Of a stretch of 64,000 nt of DNA, positions 34,056 through 42,903 are shown one piece after another. Origin of the DNA: Imperialibacter roseus (GTDB lineage Bacteria > Bacteroidota > Bacteroidia > Cytophagales > Cyclobacteriaceae). Location: the NCBI RefSeq assembly GCF_032999765.1, contig NZ_CP136051.1:5784501-5848500 (forward strand). The letters are read 5' to 3'. A program made the position numbers and the translations under genes. Every line of letters starts with the position of its first letter. Positions within the stretch are counted from its first letter, which is position 1. Below the pieces are notes generated by a model. That model did not search any database and was not told where the DNA came from. It saw nothing but the letters and a program-made list of their open reading frames with translations.

Positions 34056-34943
34056 TCAGGCATCAGTGCCTGCCTGCCAGAAAGCGGGATCTTTTCCCAC
34101 TTTACGAATAGCCTCCAAAAAGAATTTTGCATCCTCAACATTCCACGATTGTGGTGAGTCGCCCCAAAGAGACCTGAAGCCGTCGATGGTGATATAGTTC
34201 CTCCACGCATTTTTCTTCCAGAAGTCGAGCAAGTTGGCGATGGAAGAAATGTAATCTTTGGTGAACATTCCCGTAGGAGCATTGCAAATAAAGCTTTCGA
34301 GGAAATAGGAAGGCGTCCTGTTCTCGTCCATATGCCCCATCTGCACCAGCCGGTCTCTGATATTTTTGAAAACCCTCACGGTAGCAAGAAACTGGCCCTG
34401 GGAGCCACTTTCTTTTACTGCCTCATAGGAGTTGTGCTGCTTTGGAAAATTGATGATGAGTTCCTTCCCTTTTTTAGGGTAGAATGCCACGCCCAGTTTT
34501 TCCACTTCATCTCTTCCATGCTTGATAAACAGTTTGTATTTGAAGCACACGAGCACATTCACAGGGAGGCGATTAGGAGAGCCAATGATATGAATGGCGT
34601 TATCTCCATCCTGTACCGACCCTTCGCCAAAAGCATTTTGCATGCTTTCAAGGATGTTTTCTCTGAAGCTTTTGTAGGTGAGGCCTTTTCCCTCAAATGG
34701 GTCTTCATTGCTTTTGCTGGAACCTGTTACCGAGGTCAGTTCAATCGCTACGTCAACCGGCGTATTGTACAGAATATTGGTGCCATTGAGGTGAGAGCCA
34801 TGCAGGTAGTAGGCTACTCTGACAGATTTTGGGAATCTTTTATAGCCAGCCAGGGCGTTCTTAACTACTGCAATTGTTTCATCAAGTTTTTCTGCCTTTA
34901 TGCGGCTGGACCATTTTTCTAAAAGATCCTTTTGAGACGCCAT
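34056..34943 (-). CDS. CD-NTase/OAS-like nucleotidyltransferase-fold protein with degenerate active site
   Basis: A 295-residue soluble protein. The segment HGSHLNGTNILYNTPVDVAI (residues 48-67) aligns with the GSxxxGTxIxxxSDVD active-site loop of CD-NTases. The first catalytic Asp is replaced by Pro62, with Asp64 kept. The strand holding the third acidic residue reads LPVNVLVCF, with Asn129 in that place. The C-terminal half keeps the helical pattern of the family: NFPKQHNSYEAVKESG, FLATVRVFKNIRDRLV and SYFLESFICNAPTGMF. I read it as the fold with the catalytic site lost, so a nucleotide-binding or scaffold role is more likely than cyclic-nucleotide synthesis. No CBASS effector or accessory gene is adjacent. 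The fold is inferred from motif spacing only. Confidence 0.65.
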   Translation of the reverse strand: MASQKDLLEKWSSRIKAEKLDETIAVVKNALAGYKRFPKSVRVAYYLHGSHLNGTNILYNTPVDVAIELTSVTGSSKSNEDPFEGKGLTYKSFRENILESMQNAFGEGSVQDGDNAIHIIGSPNRLPVNVLVCFKYKLFIKHGRDEVEKLGVAFYPKKGKELIINFPKQHNSYEAVKESGSQGQFLATVRVFKNIRDRLVQMGHMDENRTPSYFLESFICNAPTGMFTKDYISSIANLLDFWKKNAWRNYITIDGFRSLWGDSPQSWNVEDAKFFLEAIRKVGKDPAFWQAGTDA

Positions 34944-35093
34944 AATCTTTACTGCGATTAGTATTTCAACAATATGTTACCCTTCAATGAAGGCACTATA
35001 AAAAATATGCTTGACATTAACAGGCTAACAAGATTACACAATTTTTAGCTTTTTTCGGCAACTGCTCCTTGTTTTCAATTGACCTGCCAAATG

Positions 35094-35120
35094 AAAAAAG
35101 GGAGCGATTAACTCCCTTTT
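35094..35120 (-). terminator. Rho-independent terminator of gcvP
   Basis: On the minus strand, AAAAGGGAG and CTCCCTTTT form a 9-bp stem with a 7-base loop followed by a T-run, beginning seven bases past the gcvP stop codon. Confidence 0.85.
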
Positions 35121-35127
35121 CTGTTCC

Positions 35128-38028
35128 TTAGGCTTCTGCCAGTGTTTCCGAAAACTCTGAAATTGGAATGCAGCTGCAGAAAAGGTTTCTATCGCCATAG
35201 GCGTTGTCAATCCTGCTCACGCTTGGCCAGAATTTACTGTTTTTCACATATTCAAGAGGGAACACCGCCTTTTCCCTGCTATAAGGCAGCTGCCATACTT
35301 CGGCCAGTGCTACTTTCTGGGTGTGTGGCGCATTTTTCAGCACGTTGATCTCACGGTCTGCCAGACCTTTTTCTACTTCCCTCACTTCTTCCCTAATGCT
35401 GAGCATTGCATTGCAGAACCTGTCCAGTTCAATAATTGACTCACTCTCTGTTGGTTCAATCATCATGGTGCCGGGCACCGGGAACGACATGGTAGGCGCA
35501 TGGAAGCCGTAATCCATCAGCCTTTTTGCGAGGTCTTCCACTTCCACTCCAAACTGCTTAAACTCTCTGCAATCCACAATCATTTCGTGAGCGCACCGGC
35601 CATTTTTTCCGGTGTAAAGAATTTTGTAATCGCCCTTCAATCGCTCCTTGATATAGTTGGCGTTAAGAATCGCCATTTTCGTCGCATTCGTCAGTCCTTC
35701 ACTTCCCATCATAGCTATGTAAGCGTACGATATAGTGAGGATGCTGGCGCTGCCGTAGGGAGCAGATGAAATAGACGTAATCGCTTTGTCTCCGCCTGCC
35801 TTTACCACCGGGTTGCCGGGAAGGAAGGGAGCCAGGTGAGCCCCAACGCCAATCGGGCCCATGCCGGGGCCGCCGCCGCCGTGAGGGATACAGAATGTTT
35901 TGTGGAGGTTGAGATGGCAAACGTCGGCGCCAATGCGTGCCGGACTCGTCAGCCCAACCTGAGCATTCATGTTAGCGCCGTCCATGTACACCTGTCCACC
36001 ATTTTGATGGATAATGTCGCAGATATCTATGATTTCTTCTTCAAACACACCGTGAGTGGATGGATAGGTCACCATCAGCGCCGACAGATTGTCTTTGTGT
36101 TTTTCAGCTTTGGTTTGGAGGTCATTCAGGTCGATATTTCCTTTTTCATCGCAAGCTACGATCACCACCTGCATACCTGCCATTACTGCACTGGCTGGGT
36201 TGGTGCCATGTGCTGACGAAGGAATAAGCGCCACGTTGCGGTGGTTGTCGCCTCTGTTCTGATGATAAGCCCTTATTACCATTAAACCGGCATACTCCCC
36301 CTGTGCGCCAGAATTTGGCTGCAAAGAAACTGCCGCAAAGCCAGTGATCTCTTTTAACCAGTCCGAAAGCTCGTTTACCAACTGCTGATAGCCTTTTACC
36401 TGACTCGCCGGAGCAAATGGATGAATGTTTCCAAATTCGGCCCACGTTACCGGAATCATTTCCGATGTGGCATTGAGCTTCATCGTGCACGAGCCAAGGG
36501 AAATCATTGAATGCACCAGAGAAAGATCCTTGTTTTCAAGCCATTTCATGTAGCGAAGCAGCTCGTGCTCCGTGTGGTGCACATTGAAAATCTGGTGGGT
36601 AAGATAGTCGCTTTTGCGTTCCAAAGCCGAAGAGAAGCTCACATCCACATTGCTCGACTGGCCCTCAAGATCAAATCCGGAAGTTGATTTGCCTGCTATT
36701 TCACTAAAGATGGAGAAAACGACTTTCAGGTCTTCCAACTGAGTAGTTTCGTCCAGCGAGATGCCAACATGATCAGAGGAGAAGTACCTAAGGTTTACCC
36801 CCTTGGATTCGGCAAGGGCCTTGATCGCTTCTTTTTTACCTGCCGCCTCTACTTTAAGGGTGTCAAAAAACTCAGCATTCATCTGCTTGAAACCAAGGTG
36901 AGCCAGACCAGCATTGAGCAGTCTTGCCAAGCCATTGACTCTTGCAGCGATTTCCTTCAGGCCATGCGGGCCATGATATACGGCGTACATGCCAGCCATA
37001 ACGGCCAATAGTACCTGCGCTGTGCAAATATTGGAAGTGGCTTTTTCTCTCCTGATGTGCTGCTCTCTTGTTTGCAGCGCCATGCGGTAGGCTTTGTTGC
37101 CTTCCTTGTCTACCGACACGCCAATGATTCTGCCAGGTATCTGCCTTTTGTATTCATCTTTCGTAGCAAAAAAAGCCGCATGCGGCCCGCCGTAGCCCAT
37201 TGGTACGCCAAAGCGCTGGCTGCTCCCGATAACCACATCGGCGCCCATTTCTCCCGGGGATGTCAGAAGCGTGAGGCTCAGGAGGTCTGCGGCTACCGCA
37301 ATCATCAAATCGTTTTCCTTCGCTGCGGCGATAAAAGATGTCAGGTCTTTCACCTCGCCATTAGCATCCGGATACTGAAGCAAGGCCCCGTAGAATGAAG
37401 TGTCGGTAACATCGAACGAAGAAAACGGAGCAACTACCAACTCAATGTTCAATGGTTGGGCCCTTGTAACGAGCAAGTCGATCGTTTGTGGGAAGGTATT
37501 TTCATCGATAAAGAATTTATGCGCATCTTTTCTCGATTTTTTCCTTAGCTCATGCAGCATGGTCATGGCTTCGGCCGCTGCGGTACCTTCGTCGAGTAAG
37601 GAGGCGTTGGCGATCTCCATGCCTGTCAAATCAGATACCACAGTTTGGAAGTTGATAAGTGCTTCCAAACGTCCCTGGGCGATCTCTGCCTGATAAGGAG
37701 TGTAGGCTGTGTACCACCCTGGGTTTTCCAATATATTTCTCTGAATAACGGCAGGCACCACGCAATTATAATACCCCATGCCGATATAGCTCTTGAATAC
37801 CTTGTTGCCAGCAGCCAGTTGCTTGAATTCGTTCAGGAACTGATACTCATTTCTTGGTGCCGGAAGTTGCAGCGGCCGCTCCAGTCGAATCTTTTTTGGA
37901 ACCGTCTGGTCTATTAATTCATCAATAGACGACACTCCAACAGTTTGAAGCATTGTGGCCAGCTCTTGATCATCTTTGCCGTGATGGCGACTCTCAAAAC
38001 TAACCCTTTGGTTAACGTTGATCTTCAT
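35128..38028 (-). CDS. gcvP: Glycine dehydrogenase (decarboxylating), P protein of the glycine cleavage system
   Basis: A 966-residue single-chain P protein that decarboxylates glycine and passes the aminomethyl group to the lipoyl H protein. Both homologous halves are present. The N-terminal half includes [48 protein letters not shown], and [19 protein letters not shown]. The C-terminal half carries the pyridoxal-phosphate Lys710 in NLHKTF followed by [16 protein letters not shown]. Length is typical of the fused form. The gene stands alone without gcvT or gcvH. A -7-like box TACCTTTG lies upstream at 38078-38085, and a terminator follows. Confidence 0.97.
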   Translation of the reverse strand: MKINVNQRVSFESRHHGKDDQELATMLQTVGVSSIDELIDQTVPKKIRLERPLQLPAPRNEYQFLNEFKQLAAGNKVFKSYIGMGYYNCVVPAVIQRNILENPGWYTAYTPYQAEIAQGRLEALINFQTVVSDLTGMEIANASLLDEGTAAAEAMTMLHELRKKSRKDAHKFFIDENTFPQTIDLLVTRAQPLNIELVVAPFSSFDVTDTSFYGALLQYPDANGEVKDLTSFIAAAKENDLMIAVAADLLSLTLLTSPGEMGADVVIGSSQRFGVPMGYGGPHAAFFATKDEYKRQIPGRIIGVSVDKEGNKAYRMALQTREQHIRREKATSNICTAQVLLAVMAGMYAVYHGPHGLKEIAARVNGLARLLNAGLAHLGFKQMNAEFFDTLKVEAAGKKEAIKALAESKGVNLRYFSSDHVGISLDETTQLEDLKVVFSIFSEIAGKSTSGFDLEGQSSNVDVSFSSALERKSDYLTHQIFNVHHTEHELLRYMKWLENKDLSLVHSMISLGSCTMKLNATSEMIPVTWAEFGNIHPFAPASQVKGYQQLVNELSDWLKEITGFAAVSLQPNSGAQGEYAGLMVIRAYHQNRGDNHRNVALIPSSAHGTNPASAVMAGMQVVIVACDEKGNIDLNDLQTKAEKHKDNLSALMVTYPSTHGVFEEEIIDICDIIHQNGGQVYMDGANMNAQVGLTSPARIGADVCHLNLHKTFCIPHGGGGPGMGPIGVGAHLAPFLPGNPVVKAGGDKAITSISSAPYGSASILTISYAYIAMMGSEGLTNATKMAILNANYIKERLKGDYKILYTGKNGRCAHEMIVDCREFKQFGVEVEDLAKRLMDYGFHAPTMSFPVPGTMMIEPTESESIIELDRFCNAMLSIREEVREVEKGLADREINVLKNAPHTQKVALAEVWQLPYSREKAVFPLEYVKNSKFWPSVSRIDNAYGDRNLFCSCIPISEFSETLAEA

Positions 38029-38077
38029 TAAGTTACCCTCTGAAAATGTGTAGTGATATGAACCTTATTTCTGACTG

Positions 38078-38085
38078 CAAAGGTA
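38078..38085 (-). promoter_or_regulatory. Possible -7 element of gcvP
   Basis: TACCTTTG on the minus strand is an exact TAnnTTTG match about 50 bases upstream of the gcvP start. No good -33 element stands 19 bases further up. No glycine-riboswitch fold was recognisable in the short leader. Confidence 0.35.
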
Positions 38086-38192
38086 TAATTTAATGTGAAG
38101 ATATTTTGTTCCGGTTTTCAAATAAAATGTGGAATTGGTATGGAAGGTTTACCCGAAAAGAATAAAATTGCCCCGGGTAACCCAAAGCAATC

Positions 38193-39680
38193 ATGATTCA
38201 AAAATTTTCATTATTTGTGCTCGCCCTGGTAATTAGCTTAGCTGCATTTGCCCAGGATAAAAAGGCGATAAAAATCTCGAAGACCATCACCAAAGAAGAC
38301 CTCTATGCCCGGCTCGAAGTGTTAACTTCCGATAGCCTGGAGGGTAGGGAAACAGCCACCGAAGGTCAGCGAATGGCGGCGGCTTTTATTGCGGCACAGT
38401 TTAAGCAATATGGTTTGGAGCCCATCGTGTTTGAGGCTCAGTCGATGTCTTATTTTCAGCGTTTCCCGCTGCAAAAATCTCAATGGACCGATGTTTATGT
38501 AAAAGCAGGTGCGACAAAGCTGGAGAACGGAACCGACCTGTTGTATTTTGGTGCTGCCAGCACTTCCAACGAAGTGACCGCCGAGGTGGTTTTTATTGGT
38601 GATTTGGCACAAGCCTCAGGCATTGTCAAAAATGGGGCTTTCAAGAATAAAATTGTTGCTGTGAGAAGCCAGGACAGCAGGTCGTGGACATCCATAAGGA
38701 GGCAGTTTGCTGAAGCCGACGTCAGGGGCCTCCTGGTATTTGGCGGCGAATCGGATGGTCAATTTAAAACTGTAGTCGGTCGATACAAGAACTATATTAC
38801 AGCCTCACGTCTAAGCCTTAGTAGTGAGGGAGATAGCAGCAACGAAGGCCCTTTTGTTTTCATTGTTTCGCCCGATGCTGCAAAGGGTGTCTTTGGCCGG
38901 TCTATTGAAGAGCTGATGGCGAGTGCTTCGGGCGCAGAGCAACCGATGGCTAGTATCAGCTTTAAGGCAGAAAGAACCACCGAGGAGGTAATAACTGAGA
39001 ATGTGCTTGGGTTTCTGGAAGGGACTGACAAGAAAGACGAGGTGCTGGTAGTGACGGCCCACTACGACCACCTTGGCAAAAGAGACGATGTTATTTACCA
39101 TGGTGCAGACGACGACGGATCGGGCACGAGTGCAGTGTTGGAAATAGCCCAGGCTTTTAGCGAAGCGAAAAGGAAAGGCAACGGGCCCAGGAGAAGTATA
39201 CTGTTCATGACCGTGACAGGTGAGGAAAAAGGCCTTCTCGGGTCGGAGTACTACACGGATCATCCGGTGCTGCCGCTGAGTAAAACCGTTGCCAATTTGA
39301 ATATTGACATGATAGGCAGGGTAGATGACGCTCATTTGGACAATGAGAATTATATCTATGTGATTGGTTCGGACAAGTTGTCGCAGGATCTTCATCAGCT
39401 TTCGGAGAAGGTAAATAAAGACTACACCAACCTTGCGCTGGACTATACTTATAATGACGAGAACGACCCAAACCGGTTCTATTATCGCTCTGACCACTAC
39501 AACTTCGCAAAGAACAACGTGCCGATTATTTTCTATTTTAATGGTGTGCATGCCGATTACCACCGCCCCACCGACACGATCGAGAAAATTGCGTTCGACA
39601 AGATGACCGCTATCACAAAGCTGGTTTTCTTTACGGCCTGGGAAGTGGCTAACAGGGAAGAGCGGATTAAACTAGACTAG
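38193..39680 (+). CDS. Exported M28-family zinc aminopeptidase
   Basis: A 495-residue secreted peptidase. The signal peptide runs to about residue 20 (cleavage after AAFAQ). A PA-type insert precedes the di-zinc M28 domain. Metal and catalytic residues are visible in TAHYDHLG, GADDDGSGTSAVLEIA, MTVTGEEKGLLGSEYY (the general-base Glu pair), LNIDMIGRVD and the final His in GVHADYHRPTDTIEKI. Such enzymes trim N-terminal residues from peptides in the periplasm or outside the cell. There is no C-terminal type IX sorting domain. It stands alone, followed by a very strong terminator. Confidence 0.92.
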   Translation: MIQKFSLFVLALVISLAAFAQDKKAIKISKTITKEDLYARLEVLTSDSLEGRETATEGQRMAAAFIAAQFKQYGLEPIVFEAQSMSYFQRFPLQKSQWTDVYVKAGATKLENGTDLLYFGAASTSNEVTAEVVFIGDLAQASGIVKNGAFKNKIVAVRSQDSRSWTSIRRQFAEADVRGLLVFGGESDGQFKTVVGRYKNYITASRLSLSSEGDSSNEGPFVFIVSPDAAKGVFGRSIEELMASASGAEQPMASISFKAERTTEEVITENVLGFLEGTDKKDEVLVVTAHYDHLGKRDDVIYHGADDDGSGTSAVLEIAQAFSEAKRKGNGPRRSILFMTVTGEEKGLLGSEYYTDHPVLPLSKTVANLNIDMIGRVDDAHLDNENYIYVIGSDKLSQDLHQLSEKVNKDYTNLALDYTYNDENDPNRFYYRSDHYNFAKNNVPIIFYFNGVHADYHRPTDTIEKIAFDKMTAITKLVFFTAWEVANREERIKLD

Positions 39681-39713
39681 CGGAGTCACAAGCAAACGGT
39701 GCGAAAAGAATGC

Positions 39714-39748
39714 AAAAGGCCCTTGAACTGAAGTTCAAGGGCCTTTTT
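39714..39748 (+). terminator. Strong bidirectional terminator
   Basis: A perfect 15-bp stem (AAAAGGCCCTTGAAC / GTTCAAGGGCCTTTT) with loop TGAA and T-runs on both strands. It sits between the convergent peptidase and helicase genes. The rest of the 249-base gap holds nothing I can name. Confidence 0.92.
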
Positions 39749-39929
39749 AGTGTGGGCTAGAAACAACTTGAGGGATCGGCAAAGCCACATCCCCCAAGAT
39801 CTTTTCAACCAGCTATGGAAAGAAAGACTTATCCATCTTTCTGTATCAAATGTATGCTTTTCACTTCAAACAAAAATTTCGATTAGATGAACTACCTAAA
39901 TTCTTCGATGAATTCTGCCGATATGCAGA

Positions 39930-41255
39930 TCAACGTTTTTTCCTTTTGTTCTTTTTGGGAACGGGCTTCTTAAATTGGCCTTTCGGATGCTTCTTGTCAT
40001 GGAAGGCACCTTTGAAATCCGGGTCATCTTTTCTCTTCTGATGATCCACTTCCCTGGCCATGTCCTGCTGTTCTTCAAACGGGGTCTCCTCAATGATCAA
40101 ATCTTTCGGCAAACGGTGTACGGGAATTTGTTTTCGGATAAGCTCCTCTATTTTCCGAAGGTGATATTCCTCGGCAGGGTTAACAAAAGTCCAGGCTGAG
40201 CCTGCTTTGTAAATTCGCCCTGTTCGTCCTATCCTGTGCACATAGTCTTCATACAACACTGGCACATCAAAATTGATAACATGGCTTACCATGCTCACGT
40301 CGAGGCCTCTTGAGCTCACATCCGTAGCTACCAGGATTTTGCTGTCGCCAGCTTTAAAGGCTTCAAAAGCATTGATTCTGGCATTTTGGTCTTTATTGCC
40401 ATGGATCACCTTTACAGATGGATTGATTTTCCGGTGTATAAATTTATAAAGGTTGTTGGCAGTGTCTTTTGTTTTGGTGAATATGATGACTTTGTCGATG
40501 GCTTCTGTTTGATGCAGAAACCAGTTGAGCATGTGGATCTTCGTCTTGAAGTTAGGGATGAGGTACACCCGCTGTTCAATGGTTTCGAGCGTACTCGACT
40601 GAGGGGCCACTTCAACTGTTTGAGGAAACTCCAGAAACTCCTCTGAGAGCTTCACTACTTTTTCGGGCATGGTGGCAGAAAACAACATGTTTTGCCTCTT
40701 GACCGGTATAACCTCAAGGATCTTCCTTATCTGCGGCATAAAACCCATGTCCATCATTCGGTCTGCTTCATCCAGCACGAGCGTTTTAATTTGGCGTGGA
40801 TGGATAGCCTCTGCGTGATAAAGCTCGGTGAACCGACCGGGGGTGGCCACGATCAAGTCCACACCTTTTTTCAAATCTTCAATCTGAAGCTTTGGCCCTT
40901 TTCCCCCGTAGAGGCCCACTACCCGTAGGTCGGTGTAGGTGGCCAGCTTTCGGGCATTCTCCTCGATTTGCATCACAAGCTCCCGGGTGGGTGCCAGAAT
41001 GAGCGCTCTCGGGTCGTTGCCTTGGGCATACTTGATTTTCAATAGAATGGGGATCAGGTAGGCCGCTGTTTTGCCGGTGCCGGTTTGCGCTATGCCGAAG
41101 AGGTCGTGGCCTGCGTTCGCCACAGGAATAGCCTTGGCCTGAATAGGAGTGGGCGATTTATAACCCAAATCGGCTATAGCATTCAGGAGCTGCTTATTCA
41201 GCTTGAACGACTCGAAGCCGGCCGACTCCTCCATAAAATTTTTGTTATCTATCAT
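39930..41255 (-). CDS. DEAD-box RNA helicase (RhlE-like)
   Basis: A 441-residue ATP-dependent RNA helicase. In order: the Q-motif region FNL-type (ESFKLNKQLLNAIADLGYKSPTPIQ), motif I AQTGTGKT, Ia PTRELV, II VLDEADRMMDMGF, III FSATMP, IV IIFTKT, V VATDVSSRGLDV and VI HRIGRTGR. A Lys/Arg-rich tail (KKHPKGQFKKPVPKKNKRKKR is the end) is typical of RhlE-type proteins acting in ribosome assembly or mRNA decay. An alternative start at 41234 (MEESAGFESF) is possible. It diverges from the dihydroorotase gene over 58 bases. Confidence 0.94.
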   Translation of the reverse strand: MIDNKNFMEESAGFESFKLNKQLLNAIADLGYKSPTPIQAKAIPVANAGHDLFGIAQTGTGKTAAYLIPILLKIKYAQGNDPRALILAPTRELVMQIEENARKLATYTDLRVVGLYGGKGPKLQIEDLKKGVDLIVATPGRFTELYHAEAIHPRQIKTLVLDEADRMMDMGFMPQIRKILEVIPVKRQNMLFSATMPEKVVKLSEEFLEFPQTVEVAPQSSTLETIEQRVYLIPNFKTKIHMLNWFLHQTEAIDKVIIFTKTKDTANNLYKFIHRKINPSVKVIHGNKDQNARINAFEAFKAGDSKILVATDVSSRGLDVSMVSHVINFDVPVLYEDYVHRIGRTGRIYKAGSAWTFVNPAEEYHLRKIEELIRKQIPVHRLPKDLIIEETPFEEQQDMAREVDHQKRKDDPDFKGAFHDKKHPKGQFKKPVPKKNKRKKR

Positions 41256-41285
41256 GCCAGAGCCCCCTGTTTGGGTATATAAATG

Positions 41286-41293
41286 TAAATTTG
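41286..41293 (+). promoter_or_regulatory. Possible -7 element of pyrC
   Basis: TAAATTTG matches the Bacteroidota -7 consensus TAnnTTTG exactly, 20 bases upstream of the dihydroorotase ATG. A TTTG occurs at 41270-41273 but only 12 bases away, so the -33 element is unclear. Confidence 0.35.
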
Positions 41294-41313
41294 CATATCA
41301 AATAGTCCATCCT

Positions 41314-42651
41314 ATGAAGACGAAGCTGATTGTAAATGCAAATATAGTGAACGAAGGCAACGTACGTGCCGCAGATGTGTTGGTGAAGGGCCAGTATTTC
41401 GAAAAGATAGGTTCGCACTTGACTGATGACGCTGACGAGGTGATAGATGCCGACGGCAAATACCTGTTGCCTGGGGTAATCGATGACCAGGTGCATTTTC
41501 GTGAGCCGGGCCTCACACATAAGGCTACCATTTATACAGAGGCCAGGGCGGCTGTGGCCGGGGGAGTCACATCATTTATGGAAATGCCCAACACAGTGCC
41601 CAACGCATTAACTCAGCAGCTGCTGGAGGACAAATATGAAATTGCCCGGCAAACATCTCTTGCCAACTACTCTTTTTTCATGGGAGCCAGCAACGACAAC
41701 CTGGAGGAGGTATTGAAAACGAATCACAGGAATGTGTGTGGCATCAAGGTGTTTATGGGTTCTTCCACTGGTAATATGTTGGTAGACAATGCGCAGGTGC
41801 TGGAAGGGCTTTTTAGCAAGGTAGACATGCTCATAGCAACTCATTGCGAAGACGAAGCCACTATCAGAGCTAACACCGAAATATTCAGGAATAAGTATGG
41901 TGAAGATGTGCCGATAGAATGCCACCCTCTCATTCGAAGTGAAGAAGCTTGCTATCTCTCTTCATCCTTGGCAGTGGGGTTGGCAAAGAAGCACGGCACC
42001 AAGCTACACATTCTGCATATCTCCACAGGAAAGGAAACGGCGCTGTTCGACAATTCAATTCCTCTGGCAAAAAAAAGGATAACGGCTGAGGCGTGCATCC
42101 ACCACCTTTGGTTTTCGGATGAAGACTATGCGAGTAAAGGGACACTTATTAAGTGGAACCCGGCCGTGAAAAAAGCAAGCGACAGGGAGCAGATATGGAA
42201 AGCTTTGTTGGAAGACAGAATCGATGTGGTGGCTACTGATCATGCGCCCCACACCTGGGAAGAGAAACAAAATAGCTATTTCAAGGCGCCTTCCGGGGGG
42301 CCGTTGATTCAACATTCGCTCGTGGCGATGCTTGAAAAGCACCGGGAGGGTAAAATAAGCATGGAGCGGCTGGTGGAAAAAATGTGCCACAACCCAGCTA
42401 TTTTGTTTCAAATTGAAAAACGGGGCTTTATCAGAGAGGGTTATTTTGCTGATTTGGTGATTGCCGACACAAGCTCCACCTGGATGGTGGAGAAGTCAAA
42501 TATCCTGGCGAAATGTGGGTGGTCGCCTTTTGAAGGGCAAATCTTTCATTCAAAAATTGACACTGTCCTTGTTTCGGGGCACAGGGCATACCACAAAGGC
42601 CAATTGGATGAAACTAAAAAAGGTGAAAGATTATTATTTACAAGGGACTAA
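41314..42651 (+). CDS. pyrC: Dihydroorotase (class I)
   Basis: A 445-residue zinc amidohydrolase that closes carbamoyl-aspartate to dihydroorotate in pyrimidine synthesis. Metal-binding and catalytic segments are DDQVHFREPG, the GGVTSFMEMPNTVPN loop, IATHCEDEA, LHILHISTGKE and VVATDHAPHTWEEK, ending in FADLVIADTSSTW. Allantoinase is the main alternative, but the FREPG and MPNT motifs and the length favour dihydroorotase. The ATG at 41314 is used; a longer reading from 41203 would overlap the divergent helicase gene and adds unrelated residues. tRNA-His follows. Confidence 0.93.
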   Translation: MKTKLIVNANIVNEGNVRAADVLVKGQYFEKIGSHLTDDADEVIDADGKYLLPGVIDDQVHFREPGLTHKATIYTEARAAVAGGVTSFMEMPNTVPNALTQQLLEDKYEIARQTSLANYSFFMGASNDNLEEVLKTNHRNVCGIKVFMGSSTGNMLVDNAQVLEGLFSKVDMLIATHCEDEATIRANTEIFRNKYGEDVPIECHPLIRSEEACYLSSSLAVGLAKKHGTKLHILHISTGKETALFDNSIPLAKKRITAEACIHHLWFSDEDYASKGTLIKWNPAVKKASDREQIWKALLEDRIDVVATDHAPHTWEEKQNSYFKAPSGGPLIQHSLVAMLEKHREGKISMERLVEKMCHNPAILFQIEKRGFIREGYFADLVIADTSSTWMVEKSNILAKCGWSPFEGQIFHSKIDTVLVSGHRAYHKGQLDETKKGERLLFTRD

Positions 42652-42704
42652 GTGCTTTGCAAAATTGATGAATGCCATTAACTTTGCAGTCCCAAAATTA
42701 CATG

Positions 42705-42778
42705 GTGGTTGTAGCTCAGCTGGTTAGAGCGCCTGATTGTGGTTCAGGAGGTCGCCGGTTCGAACCCGGTCTTCCACC
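42705..42778 (+). tRNA. tRNA-His (anticodon GTG)
   Basis: A 74-base cloverleaf with anticodon loop TTGTGGT (anticodon GTG), anticodon stem CCTGA/TCAGG, D arm GCTCAGCTGGTTAGAGC, T loop TTCGAAC, and the His-specific C73 opposite a genomic G at 42704 (G-1). CCA is not encoded. The acceptor stem GTGGTTG / CTTCCAC has two adjacent T-T mismatches (positions 5-68 and 6-67), which is unusual. A terminator follows. Confidence 0.93.
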
Positions 42779-42793
42779 CTTGTGAAATGAAGA

Positions 42794-42817
42794 AGCCCTT
42801 AGTGAGGGCTTTTTTTA
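42794..42817 (+). terminator. Rho-independent terminator of tRNA-His
   Basis: AGCCCT and AGGGCT form a 6-bp stem with a 5-base loop, followed by seven further T. It starts 16 bases past the tRNA. Confidence 0.85.
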
Positions 42818-42903
42818 TGCCCCATTTTTTCCCAACGAGTTAAGTATCATTTTTCCTTTCCAGTTTCAATGATTTAATTGACATGACCTTAACCCGTTGT
42901 GCG

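Noticed and set aside
32147-38028. A CBASS anti-phage operon around the CD-NTase-like gene
   Set aside because: Neighbours are asparagine synthase and glycine dehydrogenase; there is no effector, ubiquitin-like or HORMA/TRIP13 gene, and the catalytic residues are missing.
38811-39563. A 250-codon minus-strand frame opposite the M28 peptidase
   Set aside because: Antisense shadow of a clear peptidase gene with all motifs intact.
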